From NCBI RefSeq assembly GCF_900104845.1, contig NZ_FNSR01000001.1:1922001-1986000 (forward strand): a stretch of DNA of 64,000 nt. The letters are read 5' to 3'. How positions within the stretch are numbered: position 1 is the stretch's first letter; every line of letters starts with the position of its first letter. The stretch is from Paraburkholderia caballeronis. GTDB lineage: Bacteria; Pseudomonadota; Gammaproteobacteria; Burkholderiales; Burkholderiaceae. Shown here piece after piece: positions 34,310 through 43,121 of this stretch. Both the position numbers and the translations under genes were made by a program. The notes under the pieces were generated by a model. That model made no database searches, was not told the origin of the DNA, and saw nothing but the letters and a program-made list of their open reading frames with translations.

Positions 34310-34400
34310 CGTCCAGGGATTTCCACAATGGCGCGCCAGGCCGCGCCGGCGCACTATCCGCCAAACTTCACTGGCGCTGACGCGCCTTTTTTCTGGATCG

Positions 34401-34416
34401 ATCTGGAACCGGTTCC
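34401..34416. promoter_or_regulatory. Perfect 16-bp palindrome, probable PtxS operator
   Basis: CTGGAACCGGTTCCAG is fully symmetric with the central CG expected of LacI-family operators. It resembles the Pseudomonas PtxS site TGAAACCGGTTTCA and lies 52 bases before the first kgu gene, whose operon ends with a LacI regulator. Confidence 0.7.
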
Positions 34417-34468
34417 AGGCGAGATCGGGCGAAGTGGCGACACGGCAGGCATGACGGGCAGGACGGCA

Positions 34469-35251
34469 ATGACGGAAGTGGCAATAGTGGCGAGCGCGTT
34501 CGGCGCGGAGACGATCCGGCGCGACGGACACGCCGCGTGGATCGACGCGGCGCGGCGCGCGGGCGCGGCGGCGTTCGAGGTGCGGCGCGAACTGATGGCC
34601 GACGCGGACGTGAATAACGACGCGCTGGCCGCGCTCGGCGCGCGGATCGCCGGCGCGGGCCTGTGGCCGGTCTGGTCGACGCCCGACACGTTGTACCGCG
34701 ACGACGGCGCGCTCGACGAAGCGGCGCTGCGCGCGGCGCTCGATCACGGCCGCGCGCTCGGCGCGCGTTTCGCGAAGCTGCAACTGGGCGCTTTCGCCGG
34801 TGACGCGCACGCGGCGCAACTCGCCGCCGTGCTCGCGCAAACGGGCGGCGACGGCCGTTTGCGCGTCGTCGTCGAGAACGGCCAGTTGGCCCAGGGCGGC
34901 ACGCTCGCGCAGTTCGTCGCGCTGTTCCGCGCGCTGGACAACTCGCCGGAGATGAACGCGCGCCGCGCGATCGGCATGACGTTCGACATCGGCAACTGGC
35001 AGTGGCCCGGCGAGCCGCTGCTGCTCGCGGCCGCGGCGCTCGCGCCGTACGTCGAGTACGTGCATTGCAAGGCGGTGACGGGAACCGGCGCGCGGCGCTT
35101 CGCGACCGCGCCGGCCGCCGACGATCCGCTGTGCCGCGCCGCGTTCGCCTGGCTGCCGCCCAGGGCGCCGCGCGGCATCGAATTTCCGTTCGATCCGCTT
35201 CGCGTCGCGGACGACGCCGCGCGTTATGTCGGATGGCTCGCCGCCGCTTGA
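34469..35251 (+). CDS. kguE: Sugar isomerase/epimerase-like TIM barrel (KguE type)
   Basis: A 260-residue AP-endonuclease-2/xylose-isomerase fold protein. Conserved blocks include AIVASAFGAETIRRDGH, RLRVVVENGQ and IGMTFDIGNWQWPGE with the metal-binding Glu/Asp/His set. In Pseudomonas the kgu operon begins with a protein of this family, KguE, whose exact function is not settled; it may epimerise 2-ketogluconate-derived sugars. Start ATG 34469 follows AGGAC; an ATG at 34451 is possible. Operator just upstream; 61 bases before kguK. Confidence 0.8.
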   Translation: MTEVAIVASAFGAETIRRDGHAAWIDAARRAGAAAFEVRRELMADADVNNDALAALGARIAGAGLWPVWSTPDTLYRDDGALDEAALRAALDHGRALGARFAKLQLGAFAGDAHAAQLAAVLAQTGGDGRLRVVVENGQLAQGGTLAQFVALFRALDNSPEMNARRAIGMTFDIGNWQWPGEPLLLAAAALAPYVEYVHCKAVTGTGARRFATAPAADDPLCRAAFAWLPPRAPRGIEFPFDPLRVADDAARYVGWLAAA

Positions 35252-35312
35252 CCGCGCACCGATCGCCGGACCTCGCATCAGACCCATCCGTACACCAGCA
35301 GGAGCGCATTGC

Positions 35313-36293
35313 ATGACCGCATCACTCGATGTCATCACCTACGGCGAAGCGATGGCGATGTTCGTCGCGACCGAAGCCGGCCCGCTCGCGAGCGTGTCGC
35401 AGTTCGCCAAACGCGCGGCCGGCGCGGAGCTGAACGTCGCGACCGGGCTCGCGCGCCTCGGCTTCAAGGTCGGCTGGATGAGCCGCGTCGGCGCGGACTC
35501 GTTCGGCCAGTTCGTGCGCGACGTGCTCGCCGCCGAACGCATCGACGCGCGCGCGGTGACCACCGACGAGCGTTTCCCGACCGGCTTCCAGTTGAAGTCG
35601 AAGAGCGACGACGGCAGCGATCCGGCGATCGAGTATTTCCGCCGTGGCTCGGCCGCGAGCCGGCTGTCGCTCGACGACTACCGGGCCGACTACGTGCTCG
35701 GCGCGCGTCACCTGCATCTGAGCGGGGTCGCGCCGGCGATCTCCGAAAGCTCGCGCGAACTTGCGTTCAAGCTCGCGCGCGAGATGCGCGCGGCTGGCCG
35801 CACGATCTCGTTCGATCCGAACCTGCGGCCGACGCTGTGGCCGTCGCGCGAGACGATGGTCGCGACGCTGAACGAACTCGCCGCCTACGCGGACTGGGTG
35901 CTGCCGGGCCTCGGCGAAGGCCTCGTGCTGACCGGCTCGGACCGGCCCGACGAGATCGCGCGGTTTTATCTGGAGCGCGGCGCGCGCGGCGTGATCGTGA
36001 AGCTCGGCGCGGACGGCGCGTATTTCCGCACCGCGGACACGGAAGGCTTCGTGCGCGCGCAGCCGGTCGCGCGCGTCGTCGATACGGTCGGCGCGGGCGA
36101 CGGCTTCGCGGTCGGCGTGATCAGCGCGCTGCTCGACGGGCGTTCGCTGCCGCAGGCGGTCGCGCGCGGCAACCGGATCGGCGCGCTCGCGGTGCAGGTG
36201 ATCGGCGATTCGGAAGGCTTGCCGGATCGCGCGCGGCTGGACCGCCTCGAAGCAATGGATGCGCAGGAGCCGGCCGCCGCCGAAGCCGGCTGA
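35313..36293 (+). CDS. kguK: 2-ketogluconate kinase (PfkB family)
   Basis: A 326-residue ribokinase-fold sugar kinase. The N-terminal ITYGEAMAMFVATEAGPLASV binds the sugar. ELNVATGLARLGF is the PfkB signature 1 region. The anion hole/catalytic Asp is in VVDTVGAGDGFAVGVISAL. Conserved FQLKSKSDDG and SFDPNLRPTLW are of the 2-keto-3-deoxygluconate/2-ketogluconate kinase type. In this operon it should make 2-keto-6-phosphogluconate. Aggag at 35300 precedes ATG 35313; the frame opens earlier within kguE's end. It lies between kguE and kguT. Confidence 0.88.
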   Translation: MTASLDVITYGEAMAMFVATEAGPLASVSQFAKRAAGAELNVATGLARLGFKVGWMSRVGADSFGQFVRDVLAAERIDARAVTTDERFPTGFQLKSKSDDGSDPAIEYFRRGSAASRLSLDDYRADYVLGARHLHLSGVAPAISESSRELAFKLAREMRAAGRTISFDPNLRPTLWPSRETMVATLNELAAYADWVLPGLGEGLVLTGSDRPDEIARFYLERGARGVIVKLGADGAYFRTADTEGFVRAQPVARVVDTVGAGDGFAVGVISALLDGRSLPQAVARGNRIGALAVQVIGDSEGLPDRARLDRLEAMDAQEPAAAEAG

Positions 36294-36388
36294 CCGGCGC
36301 GGCATACGTCTTGCCACGGCGGCGGCAGCGAACGGGCCATGAGCCACGACCCGCGCCGCCGCCAACGACTACCTCAAAGGAGACAACG

Positions 36389-37681
36389 ATGACCCCGACT
36401 ACGCTCGCACCGCGCCGCTGGTGGGCGATCATGCCGATCGTGTTCATCACCTACAGCCTCGCGTATCTGGACCGCGCGAACTACGGCTTCGCGTCGGCGG
36501 CCGGCATCAACCGCGACCTCGGCATCAGCGCCGGGCTGTCGTCGCTGATCGGCGCGCTGTTCTTCCTCGGCTACTTCTTCTTCCAGATTCCCGGCGCGAT
36601 GTACGCGGAACGCCGCAGCGTGCGCAAGCTCGTGTTCGCGAGTCTCGTGCTGTGGGGCGGCTGCGCGGCGCTGACCGGCGTCGTCACGAACATCCCGTCG
36701 CTGATGGTCATCCGCTTCGCGCTCGGCATCGTCGAGGCCGCGGTGATGCCCGCGATGCTCATCTTCATCAGCCACTGGTTCACGAAACGCGAGCGTTCGC
36801 GCGCGAACACGTTCCTGATTCTCGGCAACCCGGTCACGGTGCTGTGGATGTCGGTCGTATCCGGGTATCTCGTGCATTCGTTCGGCTGGCGTCACATGTT
36901 CGTCGCGGAAGGCGTGCCGGCGGTCGTCTGGGCGGTCTGCTGGTGGCTGCTCGTGCGCGACCGGCCGGCCGACGTGGCGTGGCTGACCGACGCCGAGAAG
37001 CGCGACCTCGACGCCGCCTTGCGCGCGGAGCAGGCGGCGATCCGTCCGGTGCGCAACTACGCGGACGCGTTCCGCACGCCGGCCGTGATGCTGCTGAGCG
37101 CGCAGTACTTCTGCTGGAGCATCGGCGTGTACGGCTTCGTGCTGTGGCTGCCGTCGATCGTGAAGAACGGCTCGTCGCTCGGCATGGTCGAGACCGGCTG
37201 GCTGTCCGCGCTGCCGTATCTCGCGGCGACGATCGCGATGCTCGCGACGTCGTGGGCGTCGGACCGCACGCAGCACCGCAAGCGTTTCGTGTGGCCGTTC
37301 CTCGCGCTCGGCGCGCTCGCGTTCGCCGCGTCGTATGCGCTCGGCGCGACCCACTTCTGGCTGTCGTACGCGCTGCTCGTGATCGCGGGCGCGGCGATGT
37401 ACGCGCCGTACGGCCCGTTCTTCGCGATCGTGCCGGAACTGCTGCCGAAGAACGTCGCCGGCGGCGCGATGGCGCTGATCAACAGCATGGGCGCGCTCGG
37501 CTCGTTCGTCGGCTCGTACGTGGTCGGCTATCTGAATGGCGCAACCGGCTCGCCTGCGGCATCCTATGCGTTCATGAGCGCCGCGCTTGTCGTCGCGGTC
37601 GGCCTCACGCTCGCGGTGAAGTCCCGGCCCGACGACGCCTCCGCGGCCGTCACGCCCCTGCACGGAAAACAACGGACATGA
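36389..37681 (+). CDS. kguT: MFS transporter, 2-ketogluconate type
   Basis: A 430-residue major facilitator of the anion:cation symporter group, with about 12 helices. Family marks: PIVFITYSLAYLDRANYGFASAAG, GALFFLGYFFFQIPGAMYAERR and RFALGIVEAAVMPAMLIF. The central loop joins the two halves. Its place between a sugar-acid kinase and a hydroxyacid dehydrogenase supports 2-ketogluconate import, as KguT does in Pseudomonas. AAAGGAGA precedes ATG 36389. Stop overlaps kguD (ATGA, 37678-37681). Confidence 0.88.
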   Translation: MTPTTLAPRRWWAIMPIVFITYSLAYLDRANYGFASAAGINRDLGISAGLSSLIGALFFLGYFFFQIPGAMYAERRSVRKLVFASLVLWGGCAALTGVVTNIPSLMVIRFALGIVEAAVMPAMLIFISHWFTKRERSRANTFLILGNPVTVLWMSVVSGYLVHSFGWRHMFVAEGVPAVVWAVCWWLLVRDRPADVAWLTDAEKRDLDAALRAEQAAIRPVRNYADAFRTPAVMLLSAQYFCWSIGVYGFVLWLPSIVKNGSSLGMVETGWLSALPYLAATIAMLATSWASDRTQHRKRFVWPFLALGALAFAASYALGATHFWLSYALLVIAGAAMYAPYGPFFAIVPELLPKNVAGGAMALINSMGALGSFVGSYVVGYLNGATGSPAASYAFMSAALVVAVGLTLAVKSRPDDASAAVTPLHGKQRT

Positions 37682-38643
37682 AACCCACAATCGTCGCCTA
37701 CAAGACCCTGCCTGCCGACGTGTCGGCGTATCTGCGCGAGCACGCGGACGTCGTCGAAGTCGACGCGGACCAGCCGGGCGCGCTCGCGGCCGCATTGCGC
37801 GACGCGGACGGCGCGATCGGCGCGAGCGTGAAGATCGCGCCGGCGATGCTCGACGGCTCGCGCGTGAAGGCGCTGTCGACGATCTCGGTCGGTTACGACA
37901 ACTTCGACGTGGCGGACCTCACGCGGCGCGGCATCGTGCTCGCGCACACGCCGGACGTGCTGACCGAATCGACCGCCGACACGGTGTTCTCGCTGATTCT
38001 CGCGAGTGCGCGGCGCGTCGTCGAGCTGGCCGAATGGGTAAAGGCCGGCCACTGGAAGGCGAGCATCGGCCCGGCGCAGTTCGGCGTCGACGTGCAGGGC
38101 AAGACGCTCGGCATCGTCGGGCTCGGCCGCATCGGCGGCGCGGTCGCGCGGCGCGCGGCGCTCGGCTTCAACATGCGGGTGCTGTACACGAACCGCAGCC
38201 CGAATGCGGACGCGGAACGCCTGTATGGCGCGCGCCGCGTCGAACTCGACGAACTGCTCGCGACGTCGGATTTCGTGTGCCTTCAGGTGCCGCTCACCGA
38301 CGCGACGCGACACCTGATCGGCGCGGCCGAACTGCGCAAGATGAAGCGCGACGCGATCCTGATCAACGCGTCGCGCGGCGCGACGGTCGACGAGCCCGCG
38401 CTGATCGACGCGCTGCGCGACGGCACGATCCGCGGCGCGGGGCTCGACGTGTTCGAGACCGAGCCGCTGCCGGCCGATTCGCCGCTGCTCGCGATGCCGA
38501 ACGTCGTCGCGCTGCCGCACATCGGTTCCGCGACGCACGAGACGCGCCACGCGATGGCGCGCTGCGCGGCCGAGAACCTGATCGCCGCGCTCGACGGCAC
38601 GCTGACCCGCAACGTCGTGAACCGCGAGGTGCTCGCGCGATGA
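37678..38643 (+). CDS. kguD: 2-keto-6-phosphogluconate/2-hydroxyacid reductase
   Basis: A 321-residue NAD(P)-dependent D-2-hydroxyacid dehydrogenase. The Rossmann motif is GLGRIGGAVARRAA. Catalytic residues: Arg in NASRGATVDE, Glu in GLDVFETEPL, His in LPHIGSATHETR. KguD in Pseudomonas reduces 2-keto-6-phosphogluconate to 6-phosphogluconate, feeding the Entner-Doudoroff route. It also resembles glyoxylate/hydroxypyruvate reductases, so the substrate rests on context. Both ends overlap by four bases with neighbours. Confidence 0.87.
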   Translation: MKPTIVAYKTLPADVSAYLREHADVVEVDADQPGALAAALRDADGAIGASVKIAPAMLDGSRVKALSTISVGYDNFDVADLTRRGIVLAHTPDVLTESTADTVFSLILASARRVVELAEWVKAGHWKASIGPAQFGVDVQGKTLGIVGLGRIGGAVARRAALGFNMRVLYTNRSPNADAERLYGARRVELDELLATSDFVCLQVPLTDATRHLIGAAELRKMKRDAILINASRGATVDEPALIDALRDGTIRGAGLDVFETEPLPADSPLLAMPNVVALPHIGSATHETRHAMARCAAENLIAALDGTLTRNVVNREVLAR

Positions 38644-39677
38644 CGGGCGGCGTCGTTCCGCGGCGCGCGACGATCAGCGACGTCGCGCGCGAGGCGGGCA
38701 CCGGCAAGACCAGCATCTCGCGGTATCTGAACGGCGAGCTGAACGTGCTGTCGCCGGAACTGCGCGCGCGGATCGAGGCGGCGATCGAACGGCTCGACTA
38801 CCGGCCGAACCAGATGGCGCGCGGGTTGAAGCGCGGCCGCAACCGGCTGATCGGCCTGTTGATCGCGGACCTCGCGAACCCGTATTCGGTCGAGGTGCTG
38901 CAAGGCGTCGAGGCCGCGTGCCACGCGCTCGGCTACATGCCGCTGATCTGCCACGCGGCGAACGAAGTCGAGATGGAGCGCCGTTATCTGCAATTGCTGA
39001 CCACGTATCGCGTCGAAGGCGTGATCGTGAACGCGCTCGGCGTGCGCGAGGCGACGCTGCGGCCGGTCGGCAGCGGCGGGATTCCGGCGGTGCTGATCGA
39101 CCGCGCGGTGGAAGGGCTCGACGCGGACGTGGTCGGCCTCGACAACGCGGCGGCCGCGCGGCTCGGCACCGAGCATCTGCTGGCGCGCGGCTACGACGAC
39201 ATCCAGTTCGTCGTGCAGCCGTTCGAGCACGTGAGTTCGCGGCGCGAGCGCGCGCATGCGTTTCGCGCCGCGCTCGACGCCGCGCCGCCCGCGCGCGGCG
39301 GCACGCTGGTGCTCGACCTGCAGGACGAGGACGCGGTGGTCCGCGCGTTCGCGACGCTCGACGAGCGGATCGCGGACGCCGCGCGACGCGGCGCGCGCTG
39401 CGCGCTGTTCGCGGCGAACGCGCCAGTCGCGCTGCACGTCGCGCTACATCTGAAGGCGCGTTACGGCGTGCAATGGCAGCAGCGGGTCGCGCTGCTGTCG
39501 GTCGACGATCCGGACTGGGCCGAACTCGCGGGCATCACGACGATCCGGCAGCCGACGCACGAGATCGGCTATCGCGCGGTCGAATTCCTGAACGAGCGGA
39601 TCGAAGGCGCGGCGGTCGCGGCGCGCGTGGCGGCATTCGCCGGGGAACTGGTCGTGAGGGCTTCGACCGGCGGTTGA
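38640..39677 (+). CDS. ptxS: LacI-family repressor of the kgu operon (PtxS-like)
   Basis: A 345-residue regulator. The HTH is RRATISDVAREAGTGKTSISRYLNGELNVLSPELRARI (residues 8-45, shown in part), with the GTGKTSISRYLNGE recognition helix seen in PtxS proteins. The periplasmic-binding-like effector domain follows (LIGLLIADLANPYSVEVLQGVE, then YRVEGVIVNALG). It starts at the kguD stop (ATGA) so it is transcribed with the genes it should repress, giving autoregulation. 2-ketogluconate is the PtxS inducer in Pseudomonas. The target is the palindrome at 34401-34416. Confidence 0.85.
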   Translation: MTGGVVPRRATISDVAREAGTGKTSISRYLNGELNVLSPELRARIEAAIERLDYRPNQMARGLKRGRNRLIGLLIADLANPYSVEVLQGVEAACHALGYMPLICHAANEVEMERRYLQLLTTYRVEGVIVNALGVREATLRPVGSGGIPAVLIDRAVEGLDADVVGLDNAAAARLGTEHLLARGYDDIQFVVQPFEHVSSRRERAHAFRAALDAAPPARGGTLVLDLQDEDAVVRAFATLDERIADAARRGARCALFAANAPVALHVALHLKARYGVQWQQRVALLSVDDPDWAELAGITTIRQPTHEIGYRAVEFLNERIEGAAVAARVAAFAGELVVRASTGG

Positions 39678-39946
39678 GTGGGCGTCGTGTGGCGCGCAGG
39701 AATCGGGCTGTGCGGACTCGATGGCGGATTTCGGCTCGGTCGGCGAGGCCGAGTCGGCCAGGGCTGCGGGCAAGCAGGGCAGGCAAGTTTCCTCGCACTG
39801 CCCGATCGCGCATTCGATGCCGCGGCGTCCCGCTGCATACGGCGTTCGCCACACGTCAGGCGGCCTCATATGCGTCCGCGCCCGAATATCTGCGATCATT
39901 CGGGCTGCGGCGCGCATCGAGCGCGCCGATCGACGCAAGGAACGTT

Positions 39947-40756
39947 ATGCCGGTAGCCCCCCTCACGCTGATCTGCCTTTCGCTCGCGACGGCGCTCGTC
40001 GCACTCGCTCCGATCATCCTTTATCGACGCCTCGCGAAGCCGTTCGCGCTCGACTGGCGCGACACCGTCGCCGGCATCGCGGTGTTCGCGCTGTTCGCGA
40101 CGGTGATCGAGCGCGCGCTGAACGGCTACGTGCTGCGCGCCGACGGCCCGGCCGCCGCGTGGCTCGCGAATCCGGTCGCGTTCGTCGCGTATGGCGCGCT
40201 GGTCGCGGGCGTCTGCGAAGAGGTCGGGCGCTACCTCGCGATGCGGATGCTGAACGGGCGCAGCGGCGTGCGCGGCAACGCGCCGGTGGACAGCACGGGA
40301 CTCGGCTACGGGATCGGTCATGGCGGCGCGGAGGCGTGGCTCGTCGGCGTGCTCGTGCAGGTGCAGTGGATCACGTTCGCGGTGCTCGCGAACCGCGGCG
40401 AACTCGATTCGCACCTGACCAACCTGAGCGTCGATGCGGTGCTGCGCGTGCATCTGATTCTCGCCACGCTGTCGCCGCAGTTCGCGGGCATATTCGTGAT
40501 CGAGCGCATCGCCGCGCTGGTGTTCCAGCTTGGCCTGTCGGTGCTGATGTGGCGCGGCGTACGCGCGGGCTCGAAGACGATCCTGCCGGTCGCGATCGCC
40601 GCGCATGCGCTGATCGATCTGCCCGCCGCGATGTATCAGGCGCGGCTCGTTTCGCTGACGGTCGTCGATGGCGTTTATGTGGCCGCCGCGATTCTCGTCG
40701 CGATCGCGCTGTTCAGGGCCTGCCGTTCGAACCGGCCCATCGCGCGCGCCGCATGA
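39947..40756 (+). CDS. YhfC-family intramembrane metalloprotease-like protein
   Basis: A 269-residue polytopic membrane protein with about seven helices. The YhfC/CPBP-like signature is present: CEEVGRYLAMRML (EE-R motif), LGYGIGHGGAEAW (His/Glu) and VAIAAHALIDLPAAM (His). Bacterial members are putative intramembrane proteases of unclear target. CAAGGA precedes ATG 39947. The frame is open upstream to 38918 on the same strand inside ptxS, a GC artefact. No functional link to the kgu operon is apparent. Confidence 0.8.
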   Translation: MPVAPLTLICLSLATALVALAPIILYRRLAKPFALDWRDTVAGIAVFALFATVIERALNGYVLRADGPAAAWLANPVAFVAYGALVAGVCEEVGRYLAMRMLNGRSGVRGNAPVDSTGLGYGIGHGGAEAWLVGVLVQVQWITFAVLANRGELDSHLTNLSVDAVLRVHLILATLSPQFAGIFVIERIAALVFQLGLSVLMWRGVRAGSKTILPVAIAAHALIDLPAAMYQARLVSLTVVDGVYVAAAILVAIALFRACRSNRPIARAA

Positions 40757-40799
40757 GCGCGCGCCGGCCCGGTCCTCTCAACTGAATTCGTGGGAATCG

Positions 40800-41165
40800 A
40801 TGGAAGCTTATCTGTACGAATGCGCGAGTCCCGATTTCGAGGAACTCGCGCGCGTGATCGCCGACCTGTTCCCCGAGCAGACGCGTTTCGCCGAACTGCC
40901 GGCCGACGACGGCACGCCGCAATTGACGGTCCACTGGGTCGCGATGCGCTTTGGCGCCGCCGCGCGCCGGATGACGATCACCATCGCGATCGCGCCGGCC
41001 GCGCTCGCGCGTTATCGCGCGTTGCCGGCGCGGCTGCGGAGCCGCAGCTTCGCGGTGCTGCGCGCGTATGTCGAAGCGACGCTCGGCTCGCTCGAAGAAC
41101 AGCACGCGAAAGGCGAGAGCGTGCCGCGCGAAGTCGAGATCGCGCTGGACGAAGAGTTTGCGTGA
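40800..41165 (+). CDS. Hypothetical protein, possible DUF3022
   Basis: A 121-residue cytosolic protein starting MEAYLYECASPDFEELARVI. It includes TPQLTVHWVAMRFGAAARRMTITIAIAP and ends in a charged helix. I recall a similar Burkholderia family (DUF3022) but cannot confirm it here. ATG 40800 follows GGGA. It follows the YhfC-like gene by 43 bases. Tandem repeats begin directly after its stop. Confidence 0.65.
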   Translation: MEAYLYECASPDFEELARVIADLFPEQTRFAELPADDGTPQLTVHWVAMRFGAAARRMTITIAIAPAALARYRALPARLRSRSFAVLRAYVEATLGSLEEQHAKGESVPREVEIALDEEFA

Positions 41166-41166
41166 T

Positions 41167-41234
41167 GGGTTTGGGGTTTGGGGTTTGCGTGATGCGTTTG
41201 CGTCGGCGCGTTTGCGTCGGCGCATTTGCGTCGG
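41167..41234. repeat. Two adjacent short tandem repeats
   Basis: Three perfect copies of the 7-base GGGTTTG (41167-41187) followed by three copies of the 14-base GCGTTTGCGTCGGC (41194-41234, last with one change and one base short), directly behind a stop codon. Confidence 0.9.
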
Positions 41235-41263
41235 ATCACGCGCGGGTGGTGCGCCTGGCGAAG

Positions 41264-41701
41264 TCAGTCCGCGATGCGATACACCTTCGCGAACCGCGCG
41301 GCCTGCACGACGCCATAATCGCCCGGCGCGTACTGCATCACCCAGTCGCCGGCCGCGCCGGTCAGCCGGTCGCCGCCGGTTGCGGAGCGCACGATCGTGA
41401 ACGGCTCGTCCATCCGTTTCGCGAGCACGACGGCCGGGCGGTTGCGATAGCGGCCCGGCTCGCCGTGTGCGAGTGACGGATCGGCGGGCAGGTACTTCGG
41501 ATCGAAGCGTTCGCGCGACACGACCCAGCGGTCGCCGGTCGAGCCGGTGATGAGCGCGTCGCCGCGCGCATAACGGTTCGGGCCTTCGAGGCTCATCAGT
41601 TCGCCCGTGGCCGGGGCGAATTCGACGGTGACGGTTTCGTCCTTGACGACGCGTTGCGCGGCGGGATCGCTGCGCAGGTCGAGTTGGGTCAGTTCGATCA
41701 T
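41264..41701 (-). CDS. Hypothetical protein with PGDY motif
   Basis: A 145-residue protein; no signal peptide, cytosolic. Segments such as RWVVSRERFDPKYLPADP and GDWVMQYAPGDYGVV give the look of a small beta-rich fold. I do not recognise the family. ATG 41701 is poorly preceded by a ribosome-binding site; the alternative ATG at 41761 lies in a hairpin and is less likely. It is convergent with the DUF3022-like gene. Confidence 0.6.
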   Translation of the reverse strand: MIELTQLDLRSDPAAQRVVKDETVTVEFAPATGELMSLEGPNRYARGDALITGSTGDRWVVSRERFDPKYLPADPSLAHGEPGRYRNRPAVVLAKRMDEPFTIVRSATGGDRLTGAAGDWVMQYAPGDYGVVQAARFAKVYRIAD

Positions 41702-41746
41702 GAGAGGGCGGTGCGGGTCGTGCGTTCGGCAGGCGTGCTGAAAAGA

Positions 41747-41785
41747 CGACGGCCGGGTCATGGTTCAACCATGGCCCGGCCGTCG
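41747..41785 (-). terminator. Long terminator hairpin after the Spy-like gene
   Basis: Eighteen-base-pair stem (41747-41764 with 41768-41785; one T-G pair) and a three-base loop. On the minus strand it is followed by TCTTTTC. It fits the end of the transcript of the gene at 41900-42406. Confidence 0.8.
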
Positions 41786-41899
41786 CGCGGCCCGCAAGCG
41801 TACCGCGAAATCGACCGGCGCGCACGCCGGCCGATCGTCGATGTGGCGCGGGCCGAACGCGCCCGCTGCTGCTAGTGTTGCTTGTTGACGCCAGCGCGC

Positions 41900-42406
41900 T
41901 TATTGCGCGTCGGCGGCGCTGGCCGGCGCGGCTTCGGCCGGCTTCGCGCCGCGCTTGCCGTGATGCGCGCCACGGCGGGCCGGCGGCTGGCCATGCTCGC
42001 GGAACGTCGTGTCGGCGAGCGCCTTCTGTTCCGGCGACAGGCTGTTGTACAGCGGCTCGAACGCGCTGACGAGCTTCTGCATGTCGTCCGCGTGGACCTG
42101 CGAGATCTGCGCGTACTGCTTCATGTCGTCGAGCGCGGAACGCTTTTCGGTGGCCGCGCGTTGTTGAAACAGTTGGCTCATCGACTGGCCGTTCGCGCGC
42201 ATCACGTCCGCGAATGCGTTCCACTGCGTTTCCTGCGCCGGCGTGATCTTCAGCGCGGAGTGCAGGTAGGCGATGCGTTCCTCGACGCGCTGTTCGCGAT
42301 GCGCGGCGGCCGATGCGGCCGTGGGCGCGGCAGCCGGTGCCGCGGTCTGTGCGAACGCACTGCCGATCGACAGCGTGGCGGCAAGAACGACAAAAGCTTT
42401 CTTCAT
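41900..42406 (-). CDS. Spy/CpxP-family periplasmic protein
   Basis: A 168-residue exported protein. The signal peptide is MKKAFVVLAATLSIGSAFAQ. The mature helical part contains RIAYLHSALKITPAQETQWNAFADVMR, an LTxxQ-type motif, and a second one near LYNSLSPEQKALADTTF. These features fit the Spy/CpxP group of envelope stress chaperones. The C-terminus is His/Lys/Ala-rich. AAGGAGCAAC precedes ATG 42406. Divergent from an Lrp gene 187 bases away. A strong terminator ends the gene. Confidence 0.82.
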   Translation of the reverse strand: MKKAFVVLAATLSIGSAFAQTAAPAAAPTAASAAAHREQRVEERIAYLHSALKITPAQETQWNAFADVMRANGQSMSQLFQQRAATEKRSALDDMKQYAQISQVHADDMQKLVSAFEPLYNSLSPEQKALADTTFREHGQPPARRGAHHGKRGAKPAEAAPASAADAQ

Positions 42407-42593
42407 TGTTGCTCCTTGAATCGTTTCGTAGCGAGATGGCGCGATGCCTGTTCATCGCAGCCGCTATTAGTACCACGTTATCGCGGCATCGCACCCCGGT
42501 TGCGACAACTGCTTACAAACGAAACGCATCGTAAGCCCGCGGTATGTCGCGCGATAATGACGGCACTTCCCTTCACCGTGAGCCTTTGATTCG

Positions 42594-43058
42594 ATGAGAC
42601 CGCCGCGCCTCGACCAGCTCGACGAACTCGACCGCAGCCTCGTCGCGCTGCTTCAGGAAAACGCGCGGGAGAGCGTCGCGAATCTCGCGCGCCGGCTCGG
42701 CGTCGCGCGCACGACGGTGCTCGCGCGGATCGCGCGGCTCGAACGCACGCAGGTGATCGCGGGGTACGGCGTGCGGCTCGGGCAGGACGTGCTCGACGCG
42801 AGCATCCAGGCATGGGTCGGCCTCATCATCGGGCCGAAGCACGGCGCGGACGTGCAGAAGCGTCTCGCGAAGATGCCCGAGGTGCAGTTGCTGTGCGCGG
42901 TCAGCGGCGAGTACGACTATGTCGCGTGGCTGCGCGCGGATTCGCCGGAGCGGCTGAACGATCTGCTCGACCAGATCGGCGCGATGACCGGCGTCGAACG
43001 CACGACGACGTCGATCGTGCTCGCGCGCAAGGTCGATCGCGGCTCGGTCACCGGCTGA
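42594..43058 (+). CDS. Lrp/AsnC family transcriptional regulator
   Basis: A 154-residue regulator. The N-terminal HTH is LDELDRSLVALLQENARESVANLARRLGVARTTVLARI (about 7-44, shown in part), followed by an RAM/ligand domain (VQLLCAVSGEYDYVAWLRA) that forms octamers and senses an amino acid. The neighbouring downstream gene is a lysine/saccharopine dehydrogenase-like enzyme, so it probably controls that gene; lysine sensing is inferred. Confidence 0.87.
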   Translation: MRPPRLDQLDELDRSLVALLQENARESVANLARRLGVARTTVLARIARLERTQVIAGYGVRLGQDVLDASIQAWVGLIIGPKHGADVQKRLAKMPEVQLLCAVSGEYDYVAWLRADSPERLNDLLDQIGAMTGVERTTTSIVLARKVDRGSVTG

Positions 43059-43104
43059 CGCGCATCGCACGCGGAACGGTGTTTTCGACGTTTTGCAGTA
43101 TGAG

Positions 43105-43121
43105 TTCGTCGAAATGACGAA
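43105..43121. promoter_or_regulatory. Inverted repeat, possible Lrp-type site
   Basis: TTCGTC-GAAAT-GACGAA, between the Lrp gene and the dehydrogenase gene, in an AT-richer stretch with three TTTTGC copies. A plausible binding site for the neighbouring Lrp-family protein. Confidence 0.35.
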
